A model generated the notes under the pieces. It had not been told where the DNA came from. It saw only the letters and a list, made by a program, of their open reading frames with translations, and did not search any database. A DNA stretch of 64,000 bases from Paracyclopina nana (taxonomy: Eukaryota; Arthropoda; Copepoda; Cyclopoida; Cyclopettidae), in NCBI GenBank assembly GCA_019096065.1, contig JAGUCH010000006.1:4918001-4982000 (forward strand), written 5' to 3'. Of the stretch, positions 47,003 through 59,261 are shown in pieces (position 1 is the stretch's first letter; each line of letters begins with the position of its first letter). Both the position numbers and the translations under genes were made by a program.

Positions 47003-50000
47003 ATGGCCGTGATAAAATTGGATAATTTTCGCGAAGATTACTTGGGTAGTCTTTCCGCGAGTGGAAGCCGTCAACGATACGAGTGTGATGTACTTGTTGT
47101 GAGCGAGCAATTTTATTTCGGAGACGACGACAAACATTTCATCGAACATGCAAATTATCCACTTGGTCGGACCATTTTGAAGTCTGCGGGAGTACCAATG
47201 CCAGAACTTGTACCAAAAAGGTTCTACAAGATAAATAATTGCTTGATTTCCCAATACTCTGGGGTAAGAACTTGTAAATGTTTCTCTATCATCTTGAGCT
47301 AAGATGATTGGCAGCGTACATGTAAGGGGTGCCATAAATAAGATCGAATTCCGGGTAGGTTTTAAGTCCGAAATAGTTGGAGATTAGATAGCGGAATGGG
47401 AAACTATACCTGGTCCTACCAAAACAAAGTGTACTTGGTCCTACTATTCCAAACCGTACCTGGTCACACCACCGTGACAGACCGCGTACCTTATCCTTCA
47501 TGCATTGAAGTATATGCTGTTGGGATCAATAATTATCAAAAGTGCACAGTGGTTAAAAAAATTGCGAAATCGACGTAGCACCTTTTTGCTTATAGCCGTA
47601 AGCAAAAAATAGGCTATCATAGCTCCTGGAACCGGGCTCTTTTTCAAGACAAATTGATTTCCAAGTTTTCTTCTTTATCTGTCAATGCACTCTAATTTGG
47701 ACACTTGATAGCCTAGAAGTTATTCAAAAAAGAAGCTGAAAATTAGTCTTAAAATGATAATTTGGCTGTTTGACGGAATTTCTTGTGAGCGCGAAAACGG
47801 CTTTTTTGTCCACAGTGAAGTGGTTTTAGTTAGGTAGTTTACAAATCCGGGCCTTGTTCTTCCCATATCATATTATTTAAAAAAATATGTGGCTCCCCTC
47901 GGTTCTTTTTTTGTAAGAAAAGTTTTGCTAGTTGAAAAATTGTGCTTCTTGATCATCCTAGCAACTTGCTTATGAAATAAAAGAAGCTAGCTCTTTTAAT
48001 TTTGGCTTGGGTAATTGAAATGCATTATACCAATACAAGGAAGAGGAACTGAGCTAGGGCCTGGTTCACCTGCGATATTATGATCAAAATATCGAGCGAT
48101 ATTATGCTGATATTTGCAAATATCAGGTACTTCCAAAATAATTTTTTAGATTTTCTCTTCGGATTCGGTCTTTTGGTACCAAAAGCCATCCTAGAACAGT
48201 ATCTAATTTCTCAGTTTCTCAGTATTTCGCTCCGATATTTTGTCAAAATATCCGATACCCCACAAACCAAATCAAGTGTATTTTATCCCGATTAATTCCA
48301 TTCGGAAATTCAATCATGGCCAAACAGATTAATTTTGATATACATCAATTCACCTATGTCCATTCATTACTCGCATGTTGTTTTTTTCACTCTATCATAA
48401 TTAGTCTTTAAGATATTCAATTTTAAAATATTCGAAATGGCGACAATTTGACACACTCAAAGTGTTTAAAATATTTTCATCAATCTTTAATTTTCGAATT
48501 GATATGACTTTTGCAGCATATAATTTAATCATTCATCAATATTTTTTTTTAAATTTTCTAAAAATCAATGTCCCTATTTAATTACAATTAATTGCCTATT
48601 TAATTGATTCAATTTGGATTAAGTTTACTCGTATTTTTATCCCATCTGATAAGCCAACATTTCACTGAAAATTGTTTGAATGAAATGTATACTAATTCTA
48701 TTTAATATGCTATTTTATTTGTCCATTATATTTCTACTTTATTATTTCTTATAATTGAATTTTTGTATATTTAATGCTCTCTAACTCCCAACTGTTGTGG
48801 TTTCGTAGGTAACTATTTTATTAGGACTTTGCCTCTTTTCAAATTAGCAAATCAATCCAATCTAAATTGCCACAAAAGCCATTAATGGGTACAGCCTATC
48901 AGTCAATTTCCATGATTTCCAACTAAGCAAAAAGTGTAGATTTTATCACTTTTTAATCCCCACTCTCCTGATTTAGCAGGTACCTATTTCATTTGGACTT
49001 TGCTTTTTTTGGCAGTAGTAAAATGATCCCATCTATATTACCACTAAATACATTTAGGACTTAACAGAAATTGTGTATTTATTCCATATTTTTAAGAAAT
49101 ATCAAATCTAACTTAGTAAACTGTTCAGAGATGGCTCTGCTTGCAATTCAATTATTTGTGAAATTGTTGTTATCAATAACTTTGAATGGTTTTAGGATTT
49201 GAAAAATCATCATTAATAGATGTTGTTTGGAGCAACATTAAAACTGAGTTAGCAAGTATTATTCCTCTTATTTTCAAACAAAAACTGAGATTTTTAGAAT
49301 ATTTCAATATTTTATTCTATGTAAAACAATCACTAAAAACCACTCTATTTTTTCAATGACAGAACTCTTCATGACTTCAAGATTTATACTTGAAATGAGT
49401 CATTACTCATTATTGTTGAGTGAGCCTATAAATTTCAGGCTTGCAGAATTAGTATTTTACTTGCTGCTTTTCGGGACTGAGAAGGTAAGTAAAAAATGCC
49501 CTAGGTGTGTAAATGAAACCAAGCCGAATCTTGAACCGAGCGAAGCGAGGGGAATAGTGAGGCGAGGTTTTATTTTACTCACCGAGGGCATTATTTACGT
49601 TACCTTCGAAGTCCCGAGAAGCAGCAAGTCAAATTTTATTAACTGTGACCGATTTTCCGAGCGAAATGAACTTGCCGGAATGCCATGTTGTGACGTCACG
49701 GGGTTTGCAAAAAGCTGACACGATCGGCAAAGTGAATTTACTCGCGAGTAAAACCGGTTACAGTTAGTAAAAATTATTATTTTTAGTATGTGTATTAATT
49801 ATGAGAAGTGGTCCTGACAAAAATAGGCAAAAAAGATGTAATTTAGTATGAAGTTCATGTATGACTTAAAGGTAATTTATATTAGTTGGATACTAATTTT
49901 TTTTTCCAATAAATAGGGAGAAAATAGACACTATAGATTTTGCAATTAAAAATAAATAAATAATTCCCAACTTATTCCATAGAATATAGAATAAAGATGA

Positions 50001-50904
50001 ATAAAAAACAAATATTGCTTTTATTTAAGAATTCATAAGTCTTTCAATTTTTAATATATTAATTTTTCAGCAATCATGTGCTATCCATAGAATGTGTATG
50101 TCATATTGAAAACAAAAAATAACTCTTATCTTTGTTTTTTAGTCATCCCTATTTCCGAATTCATATGTTTAGCGATATCGTTACGCTTTTATTGCCACTA
50201 GTTGACACTAATCGGGATTTCAATACACTACGAAATCCCTATATTTTAACAACTTTTTTTCATTTTGTTTTGTGGGGTATTATAAGCAGGTGAACCATGC
50301 CTTAGCCAATGTATCTGCCGTAGTGTGAAAGCGAACCAGAAATCGGAACGCTAATGTAACGATATATAACTTCTCCGATCATACCGATTCTTTTAGAGGC
50401 TGCAAGAATCCTTACTTTTAGATAAAGGTTACAACTGCGATGTTCCAAATCGAAGTTGATGAGGAATCAACCATTGAACCTTTGGATATTGACGAGCCTC
50501 CACGTTTTGATATCAGCAACTTGAGTGACATTGATATAGGCCCGATAACCTACCCCATTGGAGGCACATATATGGGATTGGCCATTATACCCCTTGTTGA
50601 CTTGAGGGACACGATTGAGCCCAGAAGAATCGTTTGCATCGACAAGTCCGGAAGAGAAATCGTTTGGGCCCTTTACGATGCAGATTTCGAGGACGACGAA
50701 GCAATTGATGGGATTATGAGACGTCCGCTCATTATTCGAAGTGCTTGGGTCTATTACTTCCATAAGTTCGGCGAGCTCCAGTTCAAAGCCAACCTATGCT
50801 GTGCTTACTTGGAGGACGAAGTTGGTGATGAGCCAGGTATCCAAGAAGTACAACAATACGCTGACACTGTCATCAATACCAATGACTTCAAAAGTGACAG
50901 ATAA
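47003..50904 (+). CDS. RPA70-like two-OB-fold protein B
   Basis: Exon 1 (47003-47263, MAVIKLDNFREDYLGS...NNCLISQYSG) and exon 2 (50422-50904, IKVTTAMFQIEVDEESTI...) join in phase 0 for 247 aa. The order of blocks matches replication protein A large subunit: end of DBD-A (FYKINNCLISQYSG..FQIEVDEESTIEP), linker (PPRFDISNLSDI), then DBD-B (RRIVCIDKSGREIVWALYD..F, RPLIIRSAWVYYFHKFGELQF). RPA70 binds single-stranded DNA in replication and repair. The usual N-terminal domain and zinc-bearing DBD-C are missing, so the protein may be a specialised paralogue. The 3.16-kb intron is far longer than others here because it carries a 2.25-kb TIR element. Clear paralogue of the broken gene at 42647. Confidence 0.68.
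48054..50305. mobile_element. 2.25-kb non-coding TIR element in the intron of RPA-like gene B
   Basis: The 20-bp ends CTAGGGCCTGGTTCACCTGC (48054) and its complement (50286-50305, 18 of 20 match) are inverted. Further in, ATACCCCACAAA, TCCCGATTA and ATTCGGAAAT recur in inverted order near both ends. The body is very AT-rich with no transposase frame. No target duplication is clear. Confidence 0.65.
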
Positions 50905-52163
50905 TTATGCTATTACTATCACGAGCTTACACCTGCCTGCTTTCAAGGTTAAATGAAACTCAGGATTACAATAAATTGTAATAAGTAATCTAAGGCTTGT
51001 GTGTAATTCACCTATAGCATAAGCAACAAAACTACTGAAAGTCACTCAACCTAGGAGGCAAAATTATGGGAAAACTCTTTTTTTACGCCTTTACTTTGAG
51101 GGTCGGTAGTGTATTGGTTTTTCGTTTCTTCGCGGAATTTACGTGTCTTCTTTTGGCCGAGGAAGTTCGACTAAAGGAAAACGAACATGGTATTGGAGTG
51201 ACGTCAATAGAAAGTGGACATTATTGGCATTAGTCCATTCATTTCCGCCTTATTTATTTACGTTTCTAGCCATGAAAGTGGACGACGAATTGCTACATGC
51301 CAATATTACGTACTACACTTGGTTATTTACTATTATTGGCCTAATTTCCAGGCAATGCTACGGTTCGAGTGAAGGATTATCTAGCTAATTCCAAGGTTTT
51401 GCTTCCTGAATTATTGACAAAAAAATAAAAGTAAGCGCTGTTTTGCCTAAGTATTTTCGTTTGGTGAAGATCGAGGGCTGCTTTTTATCAATTGCGTTGA
51501 AAACAGTGTGTATGCAATTTTTCGCCCAATTCTCCTCATAGTGAAAATAGCAGTTGTAATTTTGTTAGCCATAGTTCCTCGTGACGACAAAGTTTTGGTC
51601 AAAGGCCAAATCGAAGGCTGTTTTGCTACCAGCTACTCTGCTACCTAGTTGTCAAGGCCAAAATTGCAGGCCCCTTCAATTGCGCGTTCAACACCAAAAC
51701 AAAGCTAACAGCAAGGTATTTTTGAGAAAAACTTCATTTTGGTTGCGAACGCATTTTTCTAGTATCCCTTAGTGCGTTGGGTAACTAAGGCAACCAATTT
51801 TGGTCACCTGCCCAACCGAAGAAGCAAAGGCCAAATAAACAGAAAAATCAGATTGGTTTCGACTGGCTCTCTAAGCTACAGCAGGCCGTAAGTAAACAAG
51901 GAGACTCCCCTTTTCTTACATTCTGCCTTTCCTTTCTTGCACACTTTTCTGCGAACTTTTCGGGCTGAAGATGAGAACTAATTCAATAAGGACCATGTAC
52001 TCTAACTGTACCATGCCTTTTTGGGCAAGCTGCTGCTGCTCAACCAAGCAGAAGCTCTGATTTTCTTTTTTTGCTGAGAATCAGTTTCCTACAATAATGA
52101 TGGGGAAAACATCTTTCATTAGGCAATTTGCTAACGAAGAGCTACTACATTACATAACGAGCT
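50905..52163. other. 1.26-kb intergenic region
   Basis: No domain-bearing frame is seen. A pyrimidine-rich tract with TTTGCTGAG near 52067-52078 precedes the next gene and may be a leader acceptor. Confidence 0.4.
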
Positions 52164-53130
52164 ATGGCAGAAGTGAGCAGCATCGTTGGAATTACTTTTA
52201 TGGTGATTGGAAGCTTGCTTGTAGCCCTGGGACTATTTTTGTGCTACACAACCAAGGTAAAGATATTTTTATGTGCATGGTGTGTTTATATACTATAATG
52301 AGGATAGGAGCCACAGCTAAAAAACTAAGAGTTAAAGCTTTAGAGATTAAGATGCGTTTTATTGCCAAATTACACTAATTTGAAAACATATGGGGAAAGA
52401 TTGCAAAAATGTAACGAGGGCTAGTTCTCATTAGTTGATTTTGAAAATTAACATCATAATTAACATCATGAGCGTAATAGCTAATTAGTCTTTGTTATTT
52501 TTCACCAGTTTAAAAAATGCGGAAAATACAAACTTTAAAAGAAAGCTCGCTTTTTCTTTCTTGAGAATTTCCAGCCAAAAGCAATAAAGACATGTAACTT
52601 TTAAAACAAATTGTGCTATATGCGAAAGCATGCCTTTCTTTGCATCACTGGTTTGCAATGATATGAGGACTGGCAATAAAATTATGCACTGGAACGATTC
52701 ACAATTGCAGTTCGAGGCAGTGCCCATTTTCACCTATACATGGAGAAATTGAGCTAGAAAGCATGCAGCGGTTGATTTATGAGCTTTTTATAGTTTTTGT
52801 GCTGAATGAGGCCATTACAGATGCAAAATTATAGCACATTATAGTAAAAGAAACATTTTTCGTTGCACTTCTTTCCAAGACATAAATTCTTTTTGCGTAG
52901 GTCTGCAATTTTATATCATATAGTAGATAACAAAGTAAGCTTTCTTTTTTTCTTCCCAGGGTGAATATTACAACCAGGATGAGGTGCAAGCCATGGTGAC
53001 AGCCGAAGTTTTGGAGGATGAGAAGAAGAGGAAGGAAGAAATCGAGGCTGAAATGTTCGATGCAGTTGATTCTATGAAGGCCGAGGCTAAGAACAAAAAA
53101 CGCAGAAAAGGCCCATTGGTGGCAACCTAA
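52164..53130 (+). CDS. small single-TM protein, paralogue 1
   Basis: Exon 1 (52164-52256, MAEVSSIVGITFMVIGSLLV... ending CYTTK) and exon 2 (52960-53130, GEYYNQDEVQAMVTAEVLED...) give 87 aa. One N-terminal TM helix is followed by a charged, probably coiled-coil tail rich in Lys/Glu and a KKRRKG motif near the end. The intron sits at the same codon in the next gene, so the two are tandem duplicates. Unknown function; perhaps a regulator of a membrane complex, as many such micro-proteins are (inference). Confidence 0.78.
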
Positions 53131-53325
53131 TGTATTTGATTGTCTTAGCAAACGTGTGCTGGTGACAAAATATAGATATATATAATGACAAAGAAACTCA
53201 TTAACAACTATATTGCAGCAGCAGCAGCACAAACTTTCTCCTTCTCTTTCTTCTTCTGCTTTCCTTCTTGGTGTTTTTTTCGCGAACGAAAAAAAAAATC
53301 TTTCTTTTTTTCATCTATAGTAATA

Positions 53326-53970
53326 ATGACAGACGTTAGTACCATTCTTGGAATTGCTTTGATTGGCGTTGGAGCAGCTTCAGCAGTCTATGGGATTATT
53401 TTGTGCTATACTACAAAGGTAACAATATTTTTCTATTATACTATTTTTCTGCTACCATTTGCTATTGTTTGAGCTTAATCCTGATAATTGCTTCATTTTC
53501 AAAGTTACCAGCTGAATTTAGCATTGCATTGGCAATTGTGAAATTGCCTCTTTTTCTGCAAAGAATTGACAATTTTAATCATTTCCCTGGGAAAACAAGC
53601 CACCAAAGACTGTAATACTGGATGAAATTACTAGTTGAACAACAAATCACTTTTTAATACAGTATAATTTTTTCATGACGTAAAACGATTTGGCACTTTC
53701 TGGATAAATCAGTTATTTCTCCCTAATGCAGCTGCATTACGAATTGCCCGCACGAGCAAAACATTACACGAATAACCACTCATAATTATGCTATATATGT
53801 TATAGGGCGAGTATTTCAATGACGAGGAGGTGAGAATCATGCTTCTGCGGGAAGCTGAAGAGGAACGAAAAAGGAGAGAAGCTGAATTGGCCAGGGAAGA
53901 AGAGGAAGAAATTGAGGCCAAACGCGAAGAAGGCAACAGGAAAAAGCGAGGCATTCTAATTGCAAATTAA
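53326..53970 (+). CDS. small single-TM protein, paralogue 2
   Basis: Exons 53326-53418 and 53806-53970 give 85 aa. The start MTDVSTILGIALIGVGAASA... and exon-1 end CYTTK align with the previous gene, both exon 1s are 93 nt, and exon 2 starts GEYFNDEEV in both style and phase. The tail is a highly charged helix (EERKRREAELAREEEEEIEA) ending KKRGILIAN. TTTTTTTCATCTATAG lies only 4 nt before the ATG, so the mRNA start is probably created by splicing. Only 195 bp separate it from the stop of paralogue 1. Confidence 0.8.
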
Positions 53971-54339
53971 GCCTTGTCTCAAGCGTCTTTATTAAACCTG
54001 GCTTCATGCTAATAAACGAAGGAATGCAGGAATGTAAGCACTTAGCCATATCGTGGAAAATACTTCTTACGCAGGCCGCATTACGTAAAATCAAAACCCC
54101 GCAAGATATGCAGAGTATTTTGAGCCAAAATCGATTATTTGTAAGGTTTCTCGTTTTTCAGTAAGCTTCTACTTATGCATACATACATATTTCTAAGCCT
54201 TTATTCCACGCGAAAAAACGTGGCCATTTCATAGGTGGGACGATTTATTAAATCTACTAAGAATTCCAAAATAGCTTCGTGATGCTTGTTCTTAAATAAG
54301 TTAAAATGTATGAAGAGTTGTTGTATGTAGTAGCTGGCT
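53971..54339. other. convergent 3' region
   Basis: About 370 bp between the small TM gene (+) and the C-type lectin (-). It probably holds both 3' UTRs; an AATAAA-like TAATAAACG lies near 54010. No gene. Confidence 0.5.
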
Positions 54340-56256
54340 TTAGAATAGGAAGGGGAACTTGAGGCCTCCGAAAAATCCAGGGGCGGGCCTGCGGGCAGGC
54401 CTGGGCCTGTTGGGGCCGGCAGGGCCGAACCCTGCGAAGGGCCTTTGTGGCCTTCGTTGGGCAGCAATGGCGGCCTGCTCGGCCTCGTATCGGTTCTCCT
54501 CAGCAATGACTGCATCAGGGTCGACGAGTCTGCTATCCTCTCCCTTCTTGACGGTGTTAGTCACATCCAAGCCGTTTTGCTGACCGACGAGGGCAATCAG
54601 CTGATCGGAGTCCTCGCACACGATCACTGATCTGTAATGGCAAGCCACGTCGTGCCAGCCAATGCCATCGTTGTACTTGTTGTTCAGCACGGCCAAGCAA
54701 GCCTCGTCGTGGAACTCTTGGAGGCCCTCGATGGTGACGCCAATGTCGAATTCGGTGTCAATCGGGCCTTCCTTGAGGCCTTCAAAGTTGTCGGGTTGGG
54801 GAGCTCCAGTCCTAGAAAAAAAATCATATTTTTAGTTAGGTGTCCATGGCGTGGAGAAATGCTTCGGCGACTCGGATTACTTGAGCGGAGCAATCTGAGG
54901 CGAATTCGTAAAAAAAGTTTGAAGCTTAGAGATACCAAAAGTGACCATAATAAATTAGATGTAATTTTAACTCCCCACTTATTTCAGCCTCGGTTTTACT
55001 GAAACGCTCCGCTCGAATAATTGGAAAGTGCAAATGCTTACTCTCCAGTGAGGGACCAGAAAGCCTCGGGAGATCGCTGGTCTGTCCTTGGGATCCTCGT
55101 GTTTCCGGCTCCAGCCCAAAACCAACCATTCACATTGATGGGTTGCAAATGCTCGGCGTCACAGCCTTTGCCCTTGAAGTTGCACTTACGGCCCGAGGTG
55201 TAGATTGAGCTCACGTTGTCTGGAAAAAAGTGCACAATTTATGAGTGCAGATGGCTTTGCAAAACATACTCATGAAGCCAGCGAAATGGCTTCTTTTTGT
55301 GGCGGCTTGTTGCCAATCGCGAAAGATATATAGTGCGCTGCAGACATTTTTGACCAAATGTTCGGCCATTACTTCTATGTTTAGCTTATGCCGTGTTCAT
55401 CTACAAAAACGTTAAAACAGGTTTAGCTACAGCAATCCTTCAAAAGTTTCTGGAATGGCTTGAAATTCAGCGTAACACCAATCCTTAGCTAAAAATCGGA
55501 GAAGTGAATGCGATTGGGACGAGTTGAACTGGTAAGCTAGGGTTGATGAAATCAATGTTGATTCGCCTGCAATTTCAAGTTCAATGGCTTGAATAGGCTT
55601 CGATTAGCCTGTCCCCTAAAGATACTCAGCTAGTAAAGACGGCCAGTTAGGGTTGACTAGCATATTACATAATAGTTTCTGAGGGCTCTTCAAAATGTTG
55701 CTTTGATTCAGCCAACCCTAGAGGCTTTTTTGGCGGACGATCAGTTCTCATTGCAGACAACATAGAAAATCGTAAACTTTTGTGTCGTTTAAAGTAAAAC
55801 TAAACAACTAGGAAATAACATAGTAGATGAACTGGGCTGTGTGGTGCAAATAAGTGCACTTTTGCTATAAATTGACGAAAATCTCACCTTGGCGCACAAT
55901 GGCTTCAAAAAGCTTGTATTCTCCGGGAGTGTCAAAGCTGACCAAATCCATGCATCTGTCCCTGCAAAAGTTGCGTCCATTGAACCAATCCCAATCCTCG
56001 AACTTGTGCCAAGGTTCCCGCCATGACAAGAAATAGTTGTGACCGCCCCATTGCATGTGAGAAATTCCTGCAAAAAAATCCGTCTCAGTTTTCGCCGAAA
56101 AATGCAGAGGGAAAAAATAATAATACTTTTCTGGCACTCTTCCTCGACGGGCCTGTTCAGCAGGGGTTTGCCATCCGGCCCAATTCTGGCCGGCCTTTGG
56201 CCCATGACAGCCGAGGCCGCCGAGAGGGCGAAGGCCACACTCAAAAGCATCCGCAT
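54340..56256 (-). CDS. secreted C-type lectin-domain protein, arthropod Clect27/slf-type
   Basis: Exons: 56256-56127, 56067-55888, 55219-55042, 54811-54340, giving 319 aa. Signal peptide MRMLLSVAFALSAASAVMG. The CTLD covers about residues 45-220: HNYFLSWREPWH, WFNGRNFCRDRCMDLVS, YTSGRKCNFKG, VNGWFWAGAGNTRIP, ACLAVLNNKYNDGIGWHDVA and CHYRSVIVCEDSD. This string of motifs is typical of a conserved single-copy arthropod lectin. An alpha-helical acidic stretch and a Pro/Arg/Gly-rich tail (RRPQRPFAGFGPAGPNRP...) follow and end at LKFPFLF. Carbohydrate binding is uncertain because no EPN/QPD-type calcium motif is obvious. TTTTTGTTTTTCAG lies 10 nt before the ATG. Confidence 0.88.
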
Positions 56257-58863
56257 TCTTTGACCTCTGAAAAACAAAAAGCGAAAGTTGAGTTGACAAA
56301 TCGTGAAAAATGGAGTTACGGATGCGCGAAGATTTATCAGTGCGACAATAATTACTAAAAATACAATTTGTAAACAAAGCCTGCACGGGTCGTGACCTGA
56401 CAGCTGACACTCGCGACAGCTGATGGGAAAGATCAATCAAAACACTGAAAGCCAGAAAATTGAAATTCTTTTTTGGTATATGTCTTTTTGCCGTAAAAAT
56501 GTCGACATTCCTCTCGATGCATTTGAAAAATGCTGCAATCGCCGCGTGAAATCTTATTTTCTACTCGAAAATGCTATTAATATCCCAAATATGCCAAAGT
56601 TGCGGTCACAACATCCAATGCTATCCTGATGTAACTGTAAACTTTTTTTCAGCTCTGATGTACCCTTGAATAAATGCATTTTCAAGAAATGACAGACGTA
56701 ATGAAAAATAATAAAAGCACCTGCCAAGGTCTAGGACATACATACGAGCTCCTTTTCGAGAAACGACATATCATCATGAGCTGGCTTTTCATCACAGCAA
56801 TAAAAAGATTTATGCTTGCCATAACGAAATTGGCATTTATAAGCAATGACCGTAAATTATCAAGATTGCCACAATGACCACGCAAAATTATTTGACTAAT
56901 GCACACATTTATGCCTGCATGTACTTTCGTAAATGGGATACGATTTGATATGCGAAATGGCGAAAAATTGCCTTGACCAGACACTCAGGAAAGAATTCCT
57001 ATAAATTACGTTTCTTGGAGCCCAATATTGCATTAGTCGAGTTGTCAAAGTGAGCCCATTTAAAAATACTTGCATATTATCTTTTCTCAGGAGTGAAAAG
57101 TATGGATCAGGAAATTCTCAAGGGAAAAAGTTGACAAAAGAAAGTCTCGCTCACTCGAGTTCCCATCCACTTTCAAGTTTGAATTAAATAGACTTTATTT
57201 ACCAGTGGCTGTAGAAAAGTGGCAGAATCTGGAATGCGTTTCACGACACAGGGATTGATCGACTGGTAGGACTAAAATTCCGGCCCACGAGTCCCAGGTC
57301 CGTCTTCTAGGGCTGGCCCGAATCGGAGCCCGCATCACGCCCGGTTCACCTATTAAAAAGCGTATTTTTGAGTGTCCTTTTAAAAATCCTCTGAATATAA
57401 ACCACTTTGGAAGTTAGGCTACGTTGCTAGGTTTTTGAATAAATTCTAACAGACTATTGGCAAATCCTTTTTTAAATTAGGCATTTAATGCTCATGTTTT
57501 GCTAGCTATTAAAATTATGATATTTACTAAGCCACCACCTATAGTGAAATCAACAAACGCTCGCATGTTTCGCAGTTAAACTTATTAGCTTTCGAGCTGA
57601 AATATTTCTGTTTTTGGCTCGAAGAATGCATGGTTTTTTGTGTACATGATCCGGGCTTTGTTGTGCTTCGAGAAGCCCTAGCCTGGCTGCTTTGACGAAG
57701 GATACTACTACAACCTATAAACGCGCGCCTTTGGCCAAAATGATTTCACTTTTCGGCTCCGTTAGATTCTTGGACGCTCGCAAGAAAGAGGGTGAGGCCT
57801 CACTTATCTCAAATAGGAGCAAGGGAAAAAATACCAAATGCTCATTAAAGCAGCAGGCAGCTGCTGAATTTGACATTGGATCATACAACATCAGCATGGT
57901 TAATTAGGAACTAGGTCATTGCTTTGTAAAGCTGAAAATCTAAAATATGCTATTTAACCAGTCGAGAATTGCGTCAAAAGGAGGTTGCGTGATGTGCACC
58001 CATTAAAAGTGCGAATGGCTTTTAGCAAACACTTTAAAAAGTGCATTGGATATGTTCATGGCTAATTAACATGACTAACGTTTACTCACGTAAGAGCAAT
58101 TTCAGGTTTTCTTGTAAAACAACTGGCTAGCTGCGCTAATTGCTGCTCTTTTTCTCTCACTTCCTTTTCGTAAACCTCCAATCTCAAAGTCTGGCAAAAA
58201 TGATTCCAACTTTCACATTAAATGCAAGCAAGTGAGAAAACTTGGCACAGCACACACAGATCGCCTTATCTACTTTCTAAGGATCTTTTTTAAAACTCGA
58301 ATAATGCACGCAGACATGTTGTGCTAATTGCCAAAACAGCCATTTGCATGAGCTTCCTTGGTTGCTTCTTTTTTGTAGAAAAGAAACAAACGTTGCATGT
58401 TTCTATGCTTGAATGGTTCACGGTGTGGATCTCCAGACTCTAGATTTTTTGCCTGAAATCTGTCTATTTTCACTCCTCCAGTCTGCTATATAGTTAGCAG
58501 CAAGAAAGAGGCCAAAAAAGTGAGGGAAACTGTTTTGCCCTTTTTGCACGCACATCTCAGTCGCAAGTTTCATCCCTCATAAAGTCTCAATGCTGACCAG
58601 CAGCAGCAGCATAGAAACTGCAGGATTGCCCAACTTGCACAGCCTTGAATCTCACTTTAAGTGCATAGAGCAGACTGATGCTTATGGCAGAAAATGGAGT
58701 GTGCGGATAGCTGTCGTCCTATTTGAGCAGCATGACTTTGCATGACATTGACCTTATGCATATTTTTGTCTGGAGGTTTCCAGAGTATGATATGATCAAT
58801 CTATAGGATCTTAACAGCGCTTTTGAGAGAAGCTAGATAGCAATTTGGCCAGCCCTACACACA
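56257..58863. other. intergenic region, no gene recognised
   Basis: 2.6 kb of AT-rich sequence. GCCCGGTTCACCTATT near 57340 resembles the ends of the TIR elements at 43066 and 48054 and may be a lone end. Small open frames (for example at 57692) show no domain. Confidence 0.4.
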
Positions 58864-59258
58864 AGGGCGATCCCATATTCGAATTTTTAGTCAAGTAACG
58901 TTGCTAAAACAGCAACCTTACTTGATCAGTTAAGTTCCGCTTGTTCTAGCCAAGTTTGGTTCGTTTTAGCAATGTTCAGTTGACCGCTGAGCTGACACGC
59001 CAACGCGTTGTACATCAGCAGCTGATGAGCAAAGTTACCTCTTCTCAATTGAGCGAGCTGAAGTTACAACGCATATGAGAACACTTTTTGTAGCTATGTT
59101 CAGTTTGACAACTGAACTTAGCTCGACAAGTAAGCTAGTACTACATAAAATCAAGGTAAGTTAAGTTCTACCTACATAAATATCTGGGAACGGAACTGAA
59201 CTAAACTTAACTTTCTACCTAACTTAACTTGACTAACTGGCTAATACGGGAACGCCCT
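58864..59258. mobile_element. 395-bp MITE with ACA target duplication
   Basis: Inverted ends AGGGCGATCCCATATT (58864) and AATACGGGAACGCCCT (to 59258) are flanked by ACA on both sides (58861-58863, 59259-59261). The inner parts also pair loosely through TTAGTCAAGT / ACTTGACTAA. No coding capacity. Confidence 0.75.
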
Positions 59259-59261
59259 ACA

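Noticed and set aside
51143-51388. 81-codon frame with a hydrophobic stretch
   Set aside because: Starts at a non-ATG codon and has no partner exon or family; probably chance.
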